Assembly (NCBI RefSeq): GCF_018131005.1
Contig: NZ_JAFCJK010000002.1
Location: 620,001 to 684,000 of the forward strand
Direction of reading: 5' to 3'
From: Bradyrhizobium lablabi
GTDB taxonomy: Bacteria; Pseudomonadota; Alphaproteobacteria; Rhizobiales; Xanthobacteraceae
Length of the DNA: 64,000 nucleotides
The notes beneath the pieces are model-generated. The model worked only from the letters and a program-made list of their open reading frames with translations, searched no databases and had not been told where the DNA came from. The number at the start of each line of letters is the position of its first letter. Positions within the stretch are counted from its first letter, which is position 1. Shown here piece by piece: positions 17,037-27,122 of this stretch. The position numbers were made by a program, and so were the translations under genes.

Positions 17037-18674
17037 TTAGTTCTTACCGGGGTTTCCGACCGAGATTTTGTCCATCACATCACTGACCGTAAAGCTCGCG
17101 GCCTTGGCGCGCGGCGCAAACTCTTTGAAGCTTTCGATGTATCTCGCGACGATGGCCTGTGCCGGTACCTGAATGAAGACGTGCCGCGCCATCCAATCTC
17201 CGTAGTACATGCTGGTAGGACCACGCTCGAAGGGATCGGCACGCAGGTCGTACAACATTGGCGCGCGGAGTTTGGTGAATTGACCTTGCCAGACACCAAC
17301 TGGGTTTTTTGGGCTGACCTCGGTGTGCTGTTCCATGAAGGCGATCTTCCACCGACTGACGCGCAGCGCCATAAGGTCGCCGTCGTCGCTCCAGTAGAGG
17401 AACTCCTTGCGAGGTGACTCTTTCACCTCGCCCTTGAGAAACGGCAAGAGATTGAAGCCGTCGAAGTGAACCTTGAACGTCTTGCCGTTCAGTGTGGTGC
17501 CCTTCTTCGTCCGCTCGACGAGATCAGCGTCGCCGCTCGCCGCCGCAAAGGTCGGGATGAAGTCCTCGTGCGCGCAGATGTCGTTTACAACAGTGCCGGG
17601 CTGGATGACGCCCGGCCAACGGATCAAGCAAGGCACGCGGAAACCGCCTTCCCAGTTGGTCGCCTTCTCGCCCTTGAACGGCGTCGTACCACCATCAGGC
17701 CAGGTGAAAACCTCCGCGCCGTTGTCGGTGGTGTAAACCACGATGGTATTGTTGGCGACGCCAAGATCATCGACCAGCTTTAGCAATTCACCGACGTGGC
17801 CGTCATGCTCTGCCATGCCATCGGGATAGAGGCCGAGGCCCGTTTTGCCCTCAGACTCCTTTTTTAGATGTGTGAATATGTGCATTCGGGTCGAGTTGAA
17901 GTAGCAGAACCATGGCTTGTTGGCGCGATGCTGGCGGTTGATGAAATCCTTCGCAGAGGCAAGGAATTCCGTGTCGATCGTCTCCATCCGCTTGGTGGTC
18001 AACGGGCCAGTGTTTTCGATTTTGCCATCGGCGTAGGAGTGCAACACGCCGCGCGGGCCGAAGCGTTTGCGAAACTCTGGATCTTTGGGATAATCGGCGT
18101 TTTCCGGCTCCTCTTCGGCATTGAGGTGATAGAGATTGCCAAAGAACTCGTCGAAGCCATGCGCTGTCGGCAGGTGTTCGTCGCGATCGCCGAGATGGTT
18201 CTTGCCGAACTGACCGGTGGCATAGCCGTAGGTTTTCAGTACATCGGCAACACTGGGGTCGAGCGGACCGAGGCCAAGCTCGGCGCCCGGCAAGCCGACC
18301 TTCGTCAGCCCGGTACGGATCGGCGTCTGGCCTGTGATGAAGGCGGCGCGGCCCGCGGTGCAGCTCTGTTGACCGTACCAGTCGGTGAAGACCGCACCTT
18401 CCCTGCCGATACGGTCGATGTTGGGCGTGCGATAACCCATGACCCCCATGTTGTAGGCGCTGACATTGAACCAGCCGATATCGTCGCCCATGATGAAGAG
18501 GATGTTCGGCTTGCTGCCCATACCTTCAGCCGGCGATGCTGATGGTGCCGCCTTCTGTGCCTGCGCCAGAGCCGATGACGTCAGCGTAGCGGCAGCCACT
18601 AACGAGGATGTGCCAAGCAGCACGTTCCTTCGGTTCACATTCCCACTTTCGTTTTGATCCTCTTTTATACTCAC
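17037..18674 (-). CDS. Arylsulfatase with twin-arginine signal
   Basis: 545 residues. Sulfatase-family hydrolase of sulfate esters, predicted periplasmic: the N-terminus carries R15-R16 followed by NVLLGTSSLVAAATL and an ALA-type cleavage site. The active-site motif is C105-T-A-G-R; the Cys must be oxidised to formylglycine. D64-D65 (IMGDDIGW) are the expected metal ligands. The GTG start is chosen because AAAGGAGGG lies just upstream; the longer frame from 18710 would place the ribosome site inside the gene. It lies alone between the ratA-like gene and cinA, where Bradyrhizobium housekeeping order is usually uninterrupted as I recall. Confidence 0.92.
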   Translation of the reverse strand: MSIKEDQNESGNVNRRNVLLGTSSLVAAATLTSSALAQAQKAAPSASPAEGMGSKPNILFIMGDDIGWFNVSAYNMGVMGYRTPNIDRIGREGAVFTDWYGQQSCTAGRAAFITGQTPIRTGLTKVGLPGAELGLGPLDPSVADVLKTYGYATGQFGKNHLGDRDEHLPTAHGFDEFFGNLYHLNAEEEPENADYPKDPEFRKRFGPRGVLHSYADGKIENTGPLTTKRMETIDTEFLASAKDFINRQHRANKPWFCYFNSTRMHIFTHLKKESEGKTGLGLYPDGMAEHDGHVGELLKLVDDLGVANNTIVVYTTDNGAEVFTWPDGGTTPFKGEKATNWEGGFRVPCLIRWPGVIQPGTVVNDICAHEDFIPTFAAASGDADLVERTKKGTTLNGKTFKVHFDGFNLLPFLKGEVKESPRKEFLYWSDDGDLMALRVSRWKIAFMEQHTEVSPKNPVGVWQGQFTKLRAPMLYDLRADPFERGPTSMYYGDWMARHVFIQVPAQAIVARYIESFKEFAPRAKAASFTVSDVMDKISVGNPGKN

Positions 18675-18846
18675 TGCACCCTCCTTTGCGGTCGAATGGA
18701 GACACGCCAAGACAGCTTATTGAGCGATGTGCAGCAGACCAATGGTCAACGTGCGTGACCTATTGTCAGAGGGACTGGAGACCTCGACCCCAGGGTTAAG
18801 TGTGTCGCCTCGGCCTCGCGCGCGCACATGGCCGCAAGCAAAACTC

Positions 18847-19452
18847 TCACGCCCGCGGCGGTCGCCTCCGCTTGACCGCGCTCCGCCGCGACGAGCGCGC
18901 GACGCGCAGGCGCAGGCGGCTTGTGGCCGCCTCAGGGCGCGGCTTGACGGCGGCCTGCGGGCCGCGCGCCAGTTCTATTAACATGCGCAGGGCCTCGACC
19001 ACCGAGCGCTGGCGCACCGCAGTGCGGCCGATCGCGCCAAAGCGCTGTTCTCGATGGACGATGCGGCCGTCGCGCGCGGCGACGGCGAAATGGACGAGTC
19101 CGACAGGTTTGCCGGGCGTCGCACCACCAGGGCCGGCAATGCCCGTAATGGAGACCGCGAGGTCGACGCCGGCTTTTTCCAGCGCGCCGATCGCCATCGC
19201 GGTCGCGGTTTCCTTGCTCACCGCGCCGAAAGTCTCCAGCGTGGCGGCCTTGACGCCGAGCATCACCCTCTTGGCTTCGTTTGAATAAGTGACAAAGCCG
19301 CGGTCGATCACGTCGGACGAGCCGGGGATGTCGGTCAATGCACCTGCGACCAAGCCGCCGGTGCAGGATTCTGCGGTCGCGATGGTCAGCTTGCGCATCC
19401 GGCACAAATCGAGCAGCGAGCGGGAGAGGGCACGAGCGTCGCTGCCGCCCAT
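18847..19452 (-). CDS. CinA C-terminal-type nicotinamide-nucleotide amidohydrolase
   Basis: 201 residues, the stand-alone PncC/CinA-C domain that deamidates nicotinamide mononucleotide in NAD recycling. Family segments: TIATAESCTGGLVAGALTD, GFVTYSNEAK, AVSKETA and SITGIAGPGG. After the usual end of the domain near residue 165 it carries an extra Arg/Ala-rich tail (SRLRLRVARSSRR...), not typical of the family. It starts 2 nt after the ispDF stop on the same strand, so the two are one transcription unit. Confidence 0.9.
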   Translation of the reverse strand: MGGSDARALSRSLLDLCRMRKLTIATAESCTGGLVAGALTDIPGSSDVIDRGFVTYSNEAKRVMLGVKAATLETFGAVSKETATAMAIGALEKAGVDLAVSITGIAGPGGATPGKPVGLVHFAVAARDGRIVHREQRFGAIGRTAVRQRSVVEALRMLIELARGPQAAVKPRPEAATSRLRLRVARSSRRSAVKRRRPPRA

Positions 19453-19454
19453 GG

Positions 19455-20666
19455 CTATGCGCTCCAGCCCTTGTCGTTCCAGCCTTCATCCTCCCACGGC
19501 AGGCGGATGGTTGCGCTTGCGGTTGCCGCGATGCCTTCCTCGCGGCCGGTGAAGCCGAGCCGTTCGCTGGTGGTCGCCTTCACCGCCACGCGGGAGATGT
19601 GAATCCCGGAGATCTCGGCGATCCTCGCCCGCATTGTGTCGCGCAGCGGACCGATCTTCGGCCGTTCGCAGATCAACGTCACCTCGAGATTGGCGATCCG
19701 CCCGCCGCGCGCGGTGACGCGCTCGACGGCATATTTCAGGAACTGATCGGAGGAGGCGCCCTTCCACCTGGCGTCGCTTGGCGGAAAGTGCGAGCCGATA
19801 TCGCCATCGGCGAGTGCGCCGAGGACGGCGTCGACCAGCGCATGCAGGCCGACATCGCCATCGGAATGCGCGAGGAAGCCTTTGGCGTGGGGCACGCGCA
19901 CGCCGCAGATCATCACGTGATCGCCGTCGCCGAAGGCGTGCACGTCGTAACCGGTGCCGGTCCTGATGTCGCCAAGCTGGCTGGCGAGCCGCGCCTCCTC
20001 GCGCACGAAGTCTTCCGAAGTGGTGAGTTTCATGTTCGCAGGATCACCCTCAAATGTCGCAACCGTCAATCCCGCCCACTCCGCAAGCGCCGCATCGTCA
20101 GTGAAATCATTTCGACCCTCGCGCACCGCACGCCGGTGCGCTTGCAGTATCACGTCAAAACGAAAGGCTTGTGGCGTCTGCGCGATCCTTAAGCGAGCGC
20201 GATCCGGCGTCGCCTCGACGTCAGCGCTGCCGCCGATGACCTTGATCGTGTCCGTGACCGGGACCACGGGAATCGCGGCACCGGTGCGGGCCGTGGCGGC
20301 GATGGCGCGCGAGATCACTGCGGACGTGACGAACGGCCGCGCCGCGTCGTGGATCAGCACGATGTCGGGCTTCTCTTTCGCAAGCGCCTCGAGCCCGGCA
20401 TGCACGGAGGCCTGACGGGTCGCGCCGCCCGGGGTCGGCGGCTGATGGCGCAGGCCGGCGACGGCTTCGCTGAAAAGCGCGGCGTCATCGGGATTGACGA
20501 CGGGCTGCACGGCAAACACGTCCGGATGTCCGGAGAAAGTCTCCATTGCACGGTAGATCACCGTCCGCCCACCGATCGTTCGGTATTGCTTCGGCCCGCC
20601 AGCCCCCGCGCGCAGTCCGCGCCCGGCTGCGACAAGGATGGCTGCGGTACGCTCAGGCTTCGGCAT
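19455..20666 (-). CDS. ispDF: Bifunctional IspDF (MEP cytidylyltransferase / MECDP synthase)
   Basis: 403 residues. Two enzymes of the MEP isoprenoid pathway fused, as usual in alphaproteobacteria. The IspD part (residues about 1-225) shows [21 protein letters not shown] and [11 protein letters not shown]; the IspF part (about 238-403) shows [19 protein letters not shown] and [15 protein letters not shown] with the metal-binding Asp and His. The ATG at 20666 is chosen because IspD homology starts there; the frame stays open 53 codons further upstream without homology. Divergent from dusB-ntrBC. Confidence 0.95.
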   Translation of the reverse strand: MPKPERTAAILVAAGRGLRAGAGGPKQYRTIGGRTVIYRAMETFSGHPDVFAVQPVVNPDDAALFSEAVAGLRHQPPTPGGATRQASVHAGLEALAKEKPDIVLIHDAARPFVTSAVISRAIAATARTGAAIPVVPVTDTIKVIGGSADVEATPDRARLRIAQTPQAFRFDVILQAHRRAVREGRNDFTDDAALAEWAGLTVATFEGDPANMKLTTSEDFVREEARLASQLGDIRTGTGYDVHAFGDGDHVMICGVRVPHAKGFLAHSDGDVGLHALVDAVLGALADGDIGSHFPPSDARWKGASSDQFLKYAVERVTARGGRIANLEVTLICERPKIGPLRDTMRARIAEISGIHISRVAVKATTSERLGFTGREEGIAATASATIRLPWEDEGWNDKGWSA

Positions 20667-20841
20667 TTTGAACCAGCAACAGTCGAATCGGGGATGAGGT
20701 GGACGACGGGGGCCGCCGCGAACAGCCCTTACCATGACCGATGCGCAAAAACAGAGCCATTCCCTCACGCTGTGGGAAAGCAGATTTTGTTGCAGTGCAC
20801 CTGCGCTGATGTTACAACTGTCCAAACTGTAGGCATGAAGC

Positions 20842-20869
20842 TTGACTGCACAAGATTTGTGCTCACAAT
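20842..20869 (+). promoter_or_regulatory. dusB-ntrBC promoter with an NtrC-like site in its spacer
   Basis: TTGACT (20842-20847) and CACAAT (20864-20869) are separated by 16 nt. The spacer holds GCAC at 20848-20851, seven bases, and GTGC at 20859-20862, which is the same spacing as the enteric NtrC site at glnA (TGCAC-N7-GTGCA). Lying between the -35 and -10, such a site would repress. The promoter and the NtrC assignment are inferred. Confidence 0.45.
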
Positions 20870-20917
20870 GGAGTGCGTCGGCTTCAATGACGTGGCTGAC
20901 AGAATGATGAGACGTCC

Positions 20918-21952
20918 GTGACCGGCGTGCAAAGTATAGCCCGTAACTCTTTGAAGATAGGCGATATTGCTATCGCCAACCGCGTCCTCCTCGCGCCTAT
21001 GTCCGGCGTTACGGACGCGCCCTTCCGGCGACTCACGGCGAAGCTTGGTGCGGGGCTCGTGGTATCGGAGATGACCGCCAGCGATGATCTCGCCAACGGC
21101 AAGCCGATGTCCAAGCTGCGCTGCGAAGCGGCAGGCATTGGACCGCACGTCGTTCAACTCGCCGGCTGCGAGAGCCGCTGGATGGCGGAAGGCGCCCGCG
21201 TGGCGGAGGCGGCGGGCGCCGATATCATCGACATCAACATGGGTTGCCCGGCGCGCCACGTGACCGGCGGCCAGTCCGGCTCGGCCCTGATGCGTGATCT
21301 CGACCATGCCGTGACGCTGATCGATGCAACGGTCGCGGCGGTGGAGGTCCCGGTGACGCTGAAGATGCGGCTCGGTTGGGATGAGCGTTCGCTCAACGCG
21401 CCGGAATTGGCGCGCCGCGCGCAAGCCGCCGGCGTCCAGATGATCACCGTGCATGGCCGCACCCGCTGCCAGTTCTACAAGGGGGAGGCGGACTGGGTCG
21501 CGGTCCGTGCCGTAAAGGACGCCGTCACGGTCCCCGTGGTCGTCAACGGCGACATCACCTCGTTCGAGGCGGCGGTCACGGCGCTGCGGATGTCGGGCGC
21601 CGACGCGGTCATGATCGGCCGTGGCGCGCAGGGGCAGCCCTGGCTGCCGGGACAGGTCGGCCGCCGCCTGGAGACCGGCGTCGTGGAGGCCGCCCCGTCG
21701 CTCGCCGAGCAGCTCGAGCATATCCGCGCGCTCTATGACGAGGTCTGCAGCCATTACGGCGTCCGGGTCGGGCTCAAGCACGCGCGCAAGCATCTTGGCT
21801 GGGCGCTCGAGGTTGCCGCCGGCTGCAGCCGCGCGCCGGCCGCGACATTGAAGGGCTGGCGGCAAAGGATACTGACGTCAGACGAACCGTCCGGCGTGCA
21901 TCGCTCGCTGGAACATGCCTATGACGATTTTGCCTGGAGTGCTGCCGCATGA
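20918..21952 (+). CDS. dusB: tRNA-dihydrouridine synthase B (NifR3)
   Basis: 344 residues with a GTG start. FMN enzyme reducing uridines in the tRNA D-loop. Motifs: [19 protein letters not shown] at the FMN-binding start, the catalytic C110 in [15 protein letters not shown], and [15 protein letters not shown]. The family gene nifR3 is classically first in the nifR3-ntrBC operon; here too its stop overlaps ntrB by 4 nt (ATGA). Confidence 0.95.
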   Translation: MTGVQSIARNSLKIGDIAIANRVLLAPMSGVTDAPFRRLTAKLGAGLVVSEMTASDDLANGKPMSKLRCEAAGIGPHVVQLAGCESRWMAEGARVAEAAGADIIDINMGCPARHVTGGQSGSALMRDLDHAVTLIDATVAAVEVPVTLKMRLGWDERSLNAPELARRAQAAGVQMITVHGRTRCQFYKGEADWVAVRAVKDAVTVPVVVNGDITSFEAAVTALRMSGADAVMIGRGAQGQPWLPGQVGRRLETGVVEAAPSLAEQLEHIRALYDEVCSHYGVRVGLKHARKHLGWALEVAAGCSRAPAATLKGWRQRILTSDEPSGVHRSLEHAYDDFAWSAAA

Positions 21953-23124
21953 CGTCAGCCGCTGAACACCGCCGGACTGTTCCCACCGACGGCGAGGCGA
22001 TCCTCAACGCATTGCCTAATCCGGTGCTGCTCGTGGCGCCCGATGGACGGATCGTCGACGCCAATATGGCCGCCGAATCCTTCTTCGAAATCTCGACGCA
22101 ATTCCTGCGCCGGCAGTCGCTGAAGGAGCTGGTGCCGTTCGGCAGCCCGCTTCTGGCGCTGATCGAGCAGGTTCGGGCCGCCGGTTCGCCGGTCAACGAA
22201 TACAAGGTCGATCTCGGCACACCGCGCATTGGGGGCGACCGCCAGGTCGATCTCCACGTGGCGCCGCTGCCCGAGCGGCCCGGCCATATCGTGGTGATGC
22301 TGCAGGAGCGCACGATCGCCGACAAGATGGACCGCCAGCTCACCCATCGCAGCGCCGCGCGCTCGGTGATTGCGCTCGCCGCGATGCTTGCACATGAGAT
22401 CAAGAATCCGCTGTCGGGCATCCGCGGCGCCGCGCAACTTCTGGAGCAGCAGGCGTCGTCCGAGGATCGCCTGCTGACGCGGCTGATCTGCGATGAGGCG
22501 GATCGCATCGTCACGCTGGTCGATCGCATGGAGGTGTTCGGCGACGACAGGCCCGTGGCGCGCGGTCCGGTCAACATTCATTCGGTGCTCGACCATGTGA
22601 AACGCCTCGCCCAATCGGGTTTTGCGCGCAACGTCCGCTTCATCGAGGACTACGATCCGTCCCTGCCGCCAGTGCTGGCCAACCAGGACCAGTTGATCCA
22701 GGTTTTCCTCAACCTGGTGAAGAATGCGGCCGAAGCGGTCGCCGATCTTGGCAGCGATGCGGAAATCCAGCTCACCACGGCGTTCCGGCCGGGCGTGCGG
22801 CTGTCGGTGCCGGGCAAGAAAACGCGGGTATCGCTGCCGCTCGAATTCTGCGTCAAGGACAACGGCTCCGGGGTGCCGGAGGATCTGTTGCCGAACCTGT
22901 TCGATCCGTTCGTCACCACCAAGCAGACCGGCAGCGGACTCGGCCTTGCGCTGGTCGCCAAGATCATCGGCGATCACGGCGGCATCATCGAATGCGAGTC
23001 GCAGCCGCGCAAGACCACGTTCCGCGTGCTGATGCCGATATACAGCGCGGCCAAACAACTCGACCAGAGCAACCGCGATGACGTTCCGGGTACGTCATCG
23101 ACCGCCTCTCAGGATGCACGATGA
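21949..23124 (+). CDS. ntrB: Nitrogen regulation sensor kinase NtrB (GlnL)
   Basis: 391 residues. Cytosolic histidine kinase/phosphatase controlled by PII that phosphorylates NtrC under nitrogen limitation. N-terminal PAS domain (about 20-120), HisKA with H149 in [11 protein letters not shown], and an ATPase domain with the N-box (NLVKNAAEA), G1 (VKDNGSGVP) and G2 (TGSGLGLAL). No membrane segments. Starts within the dusB stop and is followed 9 nt later by ntrC. Confidence 0.96.
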   Translation: MTSAAEHRRTVPTDGEAILNALPNPVLLVAPDGRIVDANMAAESFFEISTQFLRRQSLKELVPFGSPLLALIEQVRAAGSPVNEYKVDLGTPRIGGDRQVDLHVAPLPERPGHIVVMLQERTIADKMDRQLTHRSAARSVIALAAMLAHEIKNPLSGIRGAAQLLEQQASSEDRLLTRLICDEADRIVTLVDRMEVFGDDRPVARGPVNIHSVLDHVKRLAQSGFARNVRFIEDYDPSLPPVLANQDQLIQVFLNLVKNAAEAVADLGSDAEIQLTTAFRPGVRLSVPGKKTRVSLPLEFCVKDNGSGVPEDLLPNLFDPFVTTKQTGSGLGLALVAKIIGDHGGIIECESQPRKTTFRVLMPIYSAAKQLDQSNRDDVPGTSSTASQDAR

Positions 23125-23133
23125 GGATCAACA

Positions 23134-24576
23134 ATGCCCGCAGGTAGCATACTTGTCGCTGACGATGACACCGCCATCCGGACCGTGCTCAATCAGGCAC
23201 TCTCGCGCGCCGGCTATGAGGTGCGCCTGACCGGCAACGCCGCCACGCTGTGGCGTTGGGTCAGCCAGGGCGAGGGCGATCTCGTCATCACCGACGTGGT
23301 GATGCCGGACGAGAACGCGTTCGACCTGCTGCCGCGGATCAAGAAGATGCGCCCGAACCTGCCGGTCATTGTCATGAGCGCGCAGAACACCTTCATGACG
23401 GCAATCCGCGCCTCCGAGCGCGGCGCCTATGAATACCTGCCAAAGCCGTTCGACCTGAAGGAGCTGATCACGATCGTCGGCCGCGCGCTCGCCGAGCCGA
23501 AGGAGCGGGTGACCAATCCCGCCGACGACTCCGAATTCGACTCGATCCCGCTGGTTGGCCGCTCGCCTGCCATGCAGGAGATCTACCGCGTGCTGGCGCG
23601 CCTGATGCAGACCGACCTGACCGTGATGATCTCAGGCGAGTCCGGCACCGGCAAGGAACTGGTCGCCCGCGCGCTGCACGACTACGGCAAGCGCCGCAAC
23701 GGCCCGTTCGTCGCCGTCAACATGGCGGCGATCCCGCGCGACCTCATAGAATCCGAGTTGTTCGGCCATGAGCGTGGCGCGTTCACCGGCGCCAACACCC
23801 GCGCCTCGGGCCGCTTCGAACAGGCCGAGGGCGGCACGCTGTTCCTCGATGAGATCGGCGACATGCCGATGGAGGCGCAGACCCGACTTCTGCGCGTGCT
23901 GCAGCAGGGGGAATACACCACGGTCGGCGGCCGCACACCGATCAAGACCGACGTCCGCATCGTGGCCGCCAGCAATAAGGACCTGCGCATCCTGATCCAG
24001 CAGGGCCTGTTCCGCGAGGACCTGTTCTTCCGCCTCAATGTCGTGCCGCTGCGGCTGCCTCCCTTGCGTGAGCGGATCGAGGATCTGCCCGATCTGATCA
24101 GGCATTTCTTCGCGCTCGCCGAGAAGGACGGCCTGCCACCGAAGAAGCTCGACGCTCAGGCGCTGGAGCGGCTCAAGCAGCACCGCTGGCCCGGCAATGT
24201 GCGCGAGCTGGAGAACCTCGCCCGGCGCCTCGCCGCGCTCTATCCGCAAGACGTCATCACCTCCTCGGTGATCGACGGCGAACTGGCGCCGCCGGCGGTC
24301 ACGTCCGGCGGCAACGGCGCGGTCGGCGTCGACAATCTGGGCGGCGCGGTCGAGGCCTATCTGTCCTCGCACTTCTCCGGCTTCCCGAACGGCGTGCCGC
24401 CGCCGGGCCTCTATCACCGCATCCTCAAGGAGATCGAGGTGCCGCTGCTCACGGCGGCGCTGGCGGCAACCCGCGGCAACCAGATCCGGGCGGCCGATCT
24501 GCTCGGGCTGAACCGAAACACCCTGCGCAAGAAGATCCGCGACCTCGATATTCAGGTTTACCGGAGCGGGGCTTAG
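23134..24576 (+). CDS. ntrC: Nitrogen regulation response regulator NtrC
   Basis: 480 residues. Sigma-54 activator of nitrogen-assimilation genes. Receiver with D54 (VITDVVMPD); AAA+ domain with Walker A GESGTGKE and the sigma-54 contact loop GAFTGA ([15 protein letters not shown]); C-terminal Fis-type HTH ([20 protein letters not shown]). All key residues are present, in contrast to NtrX downstream. Last gene of the dusB-ntrB-ntrC operon; 165 nt separate it from ntrY. Confidence 0.97.
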   Translation: MPAGSILVADDDTAIRTVLNQALSRAGYEVRLTGNAATLWRWVSQGEGDLVITDVVMPDENAFDLLPRIKKMRPNLPVIVMSAQNTFMTAIRASERGAYEYLPKPFDLKELITIVGRALAEPKERVTNPADDSEFDSIPLVGRSPAMQEIYRVLARLMQTDLTVMISGESGTGKELVARALHDYGKRRNGPFVAVNMAAIPRDLIESELFGHERGAFTGANTRASGRFEQAEGGTLFLDEIGDMPMEAQTRLLRVLQQGEYTTVGGRTPIKTDVRIVAASNKDLRILIQQGLFREDLFFRLNVVPLRLPPLRERIEDLPDLIRHFFALAEKDGLPPKKLDAQALERLKQHRWPGNVRELENLARRLAALYPQDVITSSVIDGELAPPAVTSGGNGAVGVDNLGGAVEAYLSSHFSGFPNGVPPPGLYHRILKEIEVPLLTAALAATRGNQIRAADLLGLNRNTLRKKIRDLDIQVYRSGA

Positions 24577-24741
24577 GGCGGCTGGCGGCGCCGTCCGGCG
24601 CCAGGGCGGGTGAGGCGTCACGGGGCTGGGGATAGGCTGCTTCGAGCGCCGCGGAAATGTCGCAATTCGGCAACAATGTGATATGATTGCATCAGTCGCG
24701 GAATACCGCCGACGAAAGCTTTCACCTCAGCCATTGCCGGG

Positions 24742-27105
24742 ATGACCAGCGCAGAGACCACGGCCTCAACGTTCGACCCACCGCCTGCCGATCGCAAGGG
24801 CTTCACCCTGCGGCGATGGTCGGCGCTGTTCGCTGCCGCGACCGCGCTGCTGTCGGCCTTCCTGACCTTTGTCGTACTGAGCGGGCTGACCCCGATCGAG
24901 CCGAACAAGGAGGTCGTCTACTCGCTCCTGCTGATCAATGCCGCGAGCATCCTGCTGCTGGTCGGGATCATCGGCCGCGAGGTCTGGAAGGTGATTCAGG
25001 CCCGGCGGCGCGGCCGGGCGGCGGCGAGGTTGCACGTCCAGATCGTCAGCCTGTTCTCCATCATCGCGGTGCTGCCGGCCGTCCTGGTCGCCATCGTCGC
25101 CAACGTGACCATTGACCGCGGCCTCGACCGGCTGTTCTCGGGGCCGACGCGGGAGGTGATCCAGAACTCGCTGATCGTGGCGCGCGCCTATACCTATGAG
25201 CACGCGCAGCTCATTCGCGGCGACATTCTGGGCATGGCCAACGACATTTCGCATGCGTCGCCGCTGTACGACCAGGACCGCAAGTCGTTCCAGGAATTGC
25301 TGACGGCCAACGCCGCGGCTCGCAACCTGCCGGGCGCCATGCTGATCGACAAGGACGGCGGGGTCCTGATTTCGGCGCAAACCGGCATTCGGCGGGATTT
25401 CACCAGTCCACCGCCGGACTTTCTCAAAAACGTCGACGAGAACGAGCCGCAGATCGCGGTCTTCCCGGAGGCCAATTACGTTGCCGCCGTGATCCGCCTT
25501 CGCGCCTTTACCGACACCTTCCTCTACGTCGCGCGGCTGCTCGACCCGCGCGTGGTCAGCCAGTTGAAGCAGACCGAGGCGAGTGTCGCCGAATACGCCC
25601 AGATCGAATCGCGCCGGCTCGGCATCCAGGTCACCTTCGCGCTGATGTTCGCGGTGATCGCGCTGACCATCCTGATGGCCTCCGTGCTGATCGGGTTGAA
25701 TTTCGCCAACTGGCTGGTCGAGCCGATCCGCAACATCATGAGTGCCGCAAACCAGGTCTCGACCGGCGACCTGCATGTGCAGGTGCCGGTGGCCAAATCC
25801 GAGGGCGATCTCGCCCAGCTCGGCCAGACCTTCAACAACATGACGCAGGAGCTGCGCACCCAGCGCGACGAGCTCGTCAACGCAAGCGAGCTGATCGACA
25901 GCCGCCGCCGCTTCATCGAGGCCGTGCTGTCGTCGGCGAGCGCCGGCATCATCGGCGTCGACGCGTCCGGCAGCGTCGGCATCCTCAACCGCTCGGCCGA
26001 GAAGCTGATCGGGCACGCCGAATCCGAGACGCTCGACCATCCGCTGTCGGATGTGCTGCCCGAGCTCGACGACATGATGAAGACCGCGCGGGAGGGCACG
26101 CAGCGCCTGGTGCAGGGCCAGATCACGATCAATCGCGACGGCCATGAACGGAACCTGTCGGTGCGCATCTCCGCCGAACAAACCAGCCAGTCGCGCGACA
26201 GTTACATCATCACGCTTGACGACATCACCGAGCTCGTGTCGGCGCAGCGTACCTCCGCCTGGGGCGACGTCGCCCGCCGCATCGCCCACGAGATCAAGAA
26301 CCCGCTGACGCCGATCCAACTCTCCGCCGAGCGCATCCGCCGCAAATTCGGGAAGAGCATCATCGAGGAGAAGGACAAGTCGATCTTTGATCAGTGCACC
26401 GACACCATCGTGCGCCAGGTCGATGACATCAGACGGATGGTCGATGAGTTTTCACGATTTGCGCGGATGCCCAAGCCCGTGATGGAAGGCGAGGACGTCG
26501 CCGACGTGGTGAAGCAGGCGGTGTTCCTCATGAAGGTCGCCCATCCCGACCTCGACATCGAGGCCGATATCAGGCAGGACCCACTGCCCGCGCAGTTCGA
26601 CCGCCGTCTGATCTCTCAGGCGCTGACCAACATCATCAAGAATGCGACCGAAGCGATTGAGCAGGTGCCGCCCGAGGGACTCGGCAGGGGCCGGATCGAC
26701 GTCGTCGCGCAGCGGGAGAACGACGACATCGTCATCGATGTCGTCGACAACGGGATCGGGCTGCCGAAGGTCGCCCGTGCGCGCCTGCTTGAGCCGTATG
26801 TGACGACGCGGCAGAAGGGAACCGGGCTCGGGCTCGCGATCGTCGGCCGCGTCCTTGAAGACCATGGCGGCCGCATCGAGCTCAAGGATGCATCCGACTT
26901 CCGCGCGGGCCAGCGCGGCGCGTGGATGCGGCTGCGCTTTGCGGTGTCCGGCCAGGCGGCGAGACCCGAGGGCAAGGAGCAGGCAGCCGTGAAATCGGAA
27001 TCCGCCGAGCAGAGCATTGAAAAAATTCCGCCGAAGGAGCCGACCGGGTCCCCGGCACAAGCGACCAACGATGAACCAAAATTCAAAGCCGCGACGGGCG
27101 ACTGA
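24742..27105 (+). CDS. ntrY: Nitrogen regulation sensor kinase NtrY
   Basis: 787 residues. Membrane sensor kinase of the NtrYX pair, linked to nitrogen and redox control in alphaproteobacteria. Three N-terminal hydrophobic segments (about 24-48, 58-80 and 99-125), a periplasmic sensor region, a fourth segment near 290-322, then HAMP, PAS, HisKA with H516 ([17 protein letters not shown]) and ATPase domain (NIIKNATEAI, VVDNGIGLP, KGTGLGLAI). A polar tail of about 45 residues follows. The ATG has GGG close upstream. Confidence 0.95.
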   Translation: MTSAETTASTFDPPPADRKGFTLRRWSALFAAATALLSAFLTFVVLSGLTPIEPNKEVVYSLLLINAASILLLVGIIGREVWKVIQARRRGRAAARLHVQIVSLFSIIAVLPAVLVAIVANVTIDRGLDRLFSGPTREVIQNSLIVARAYTYEHAQLIRGDILGMANDISHASPLYDQDRKSFQELLTANAAARNLPGAMLIDKDGGVLISAQTGIRRDFTSPPPDFLKNVDENEPQIAVFPEANYVAAVIRLRAFTDTFLYVARLLDPRVVSQLKQTEASVAEYAQIESRRLGIQVTFALMFAVIALTILMASVLIGLNFANWLVEPIRNIMSAANQVSTGDLHVQVPVAKSEGDLAQLGQTFNNMTQELRTQRDELVNASELIDSRRRFIEAVLSSASAGIIGVDASGSVGILNRSAEKLIGHAESETLDHPLSDVLPELDDMMKTAREGTQRLVQGQITINRDGHERNLSVRISAEQTSQSRDSYIITLDDITELVSAQRTSAWGDVARRIAHEIKNPLTPIQLSAERIRRKFGKSIIEEKDKSIFDQCTDTIVRQVDDIRRMVDEFSRFARMPKPVMEGEDVADVVKQAVFLMKVAHPDLDIEADIRQDPLPAQFDRRLISQALTNIIKNATEAIEQVPPEGLGRGRIDVVAQRENDDIVIDVVDNGIGLPKVARARLLEPYVTTRQKGTGLGLAIVGRVLEDHGGRIELKDASDFRAGQRGAWMRLRFAVSGQAARPEGKEQAAVKSESAEQSIEKIPPKEPTGSPAQATNDEPKFKAATGD

Positions 27106-27122
27106 CAAGGCAGGTGTAACCC

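Noticed and set aside
20765..21865. Long antisense open frame over dusB
   Set aside because: Composition is that of a shadow frame in GC-rich DNA; dusB on the other strand has clear motifs.
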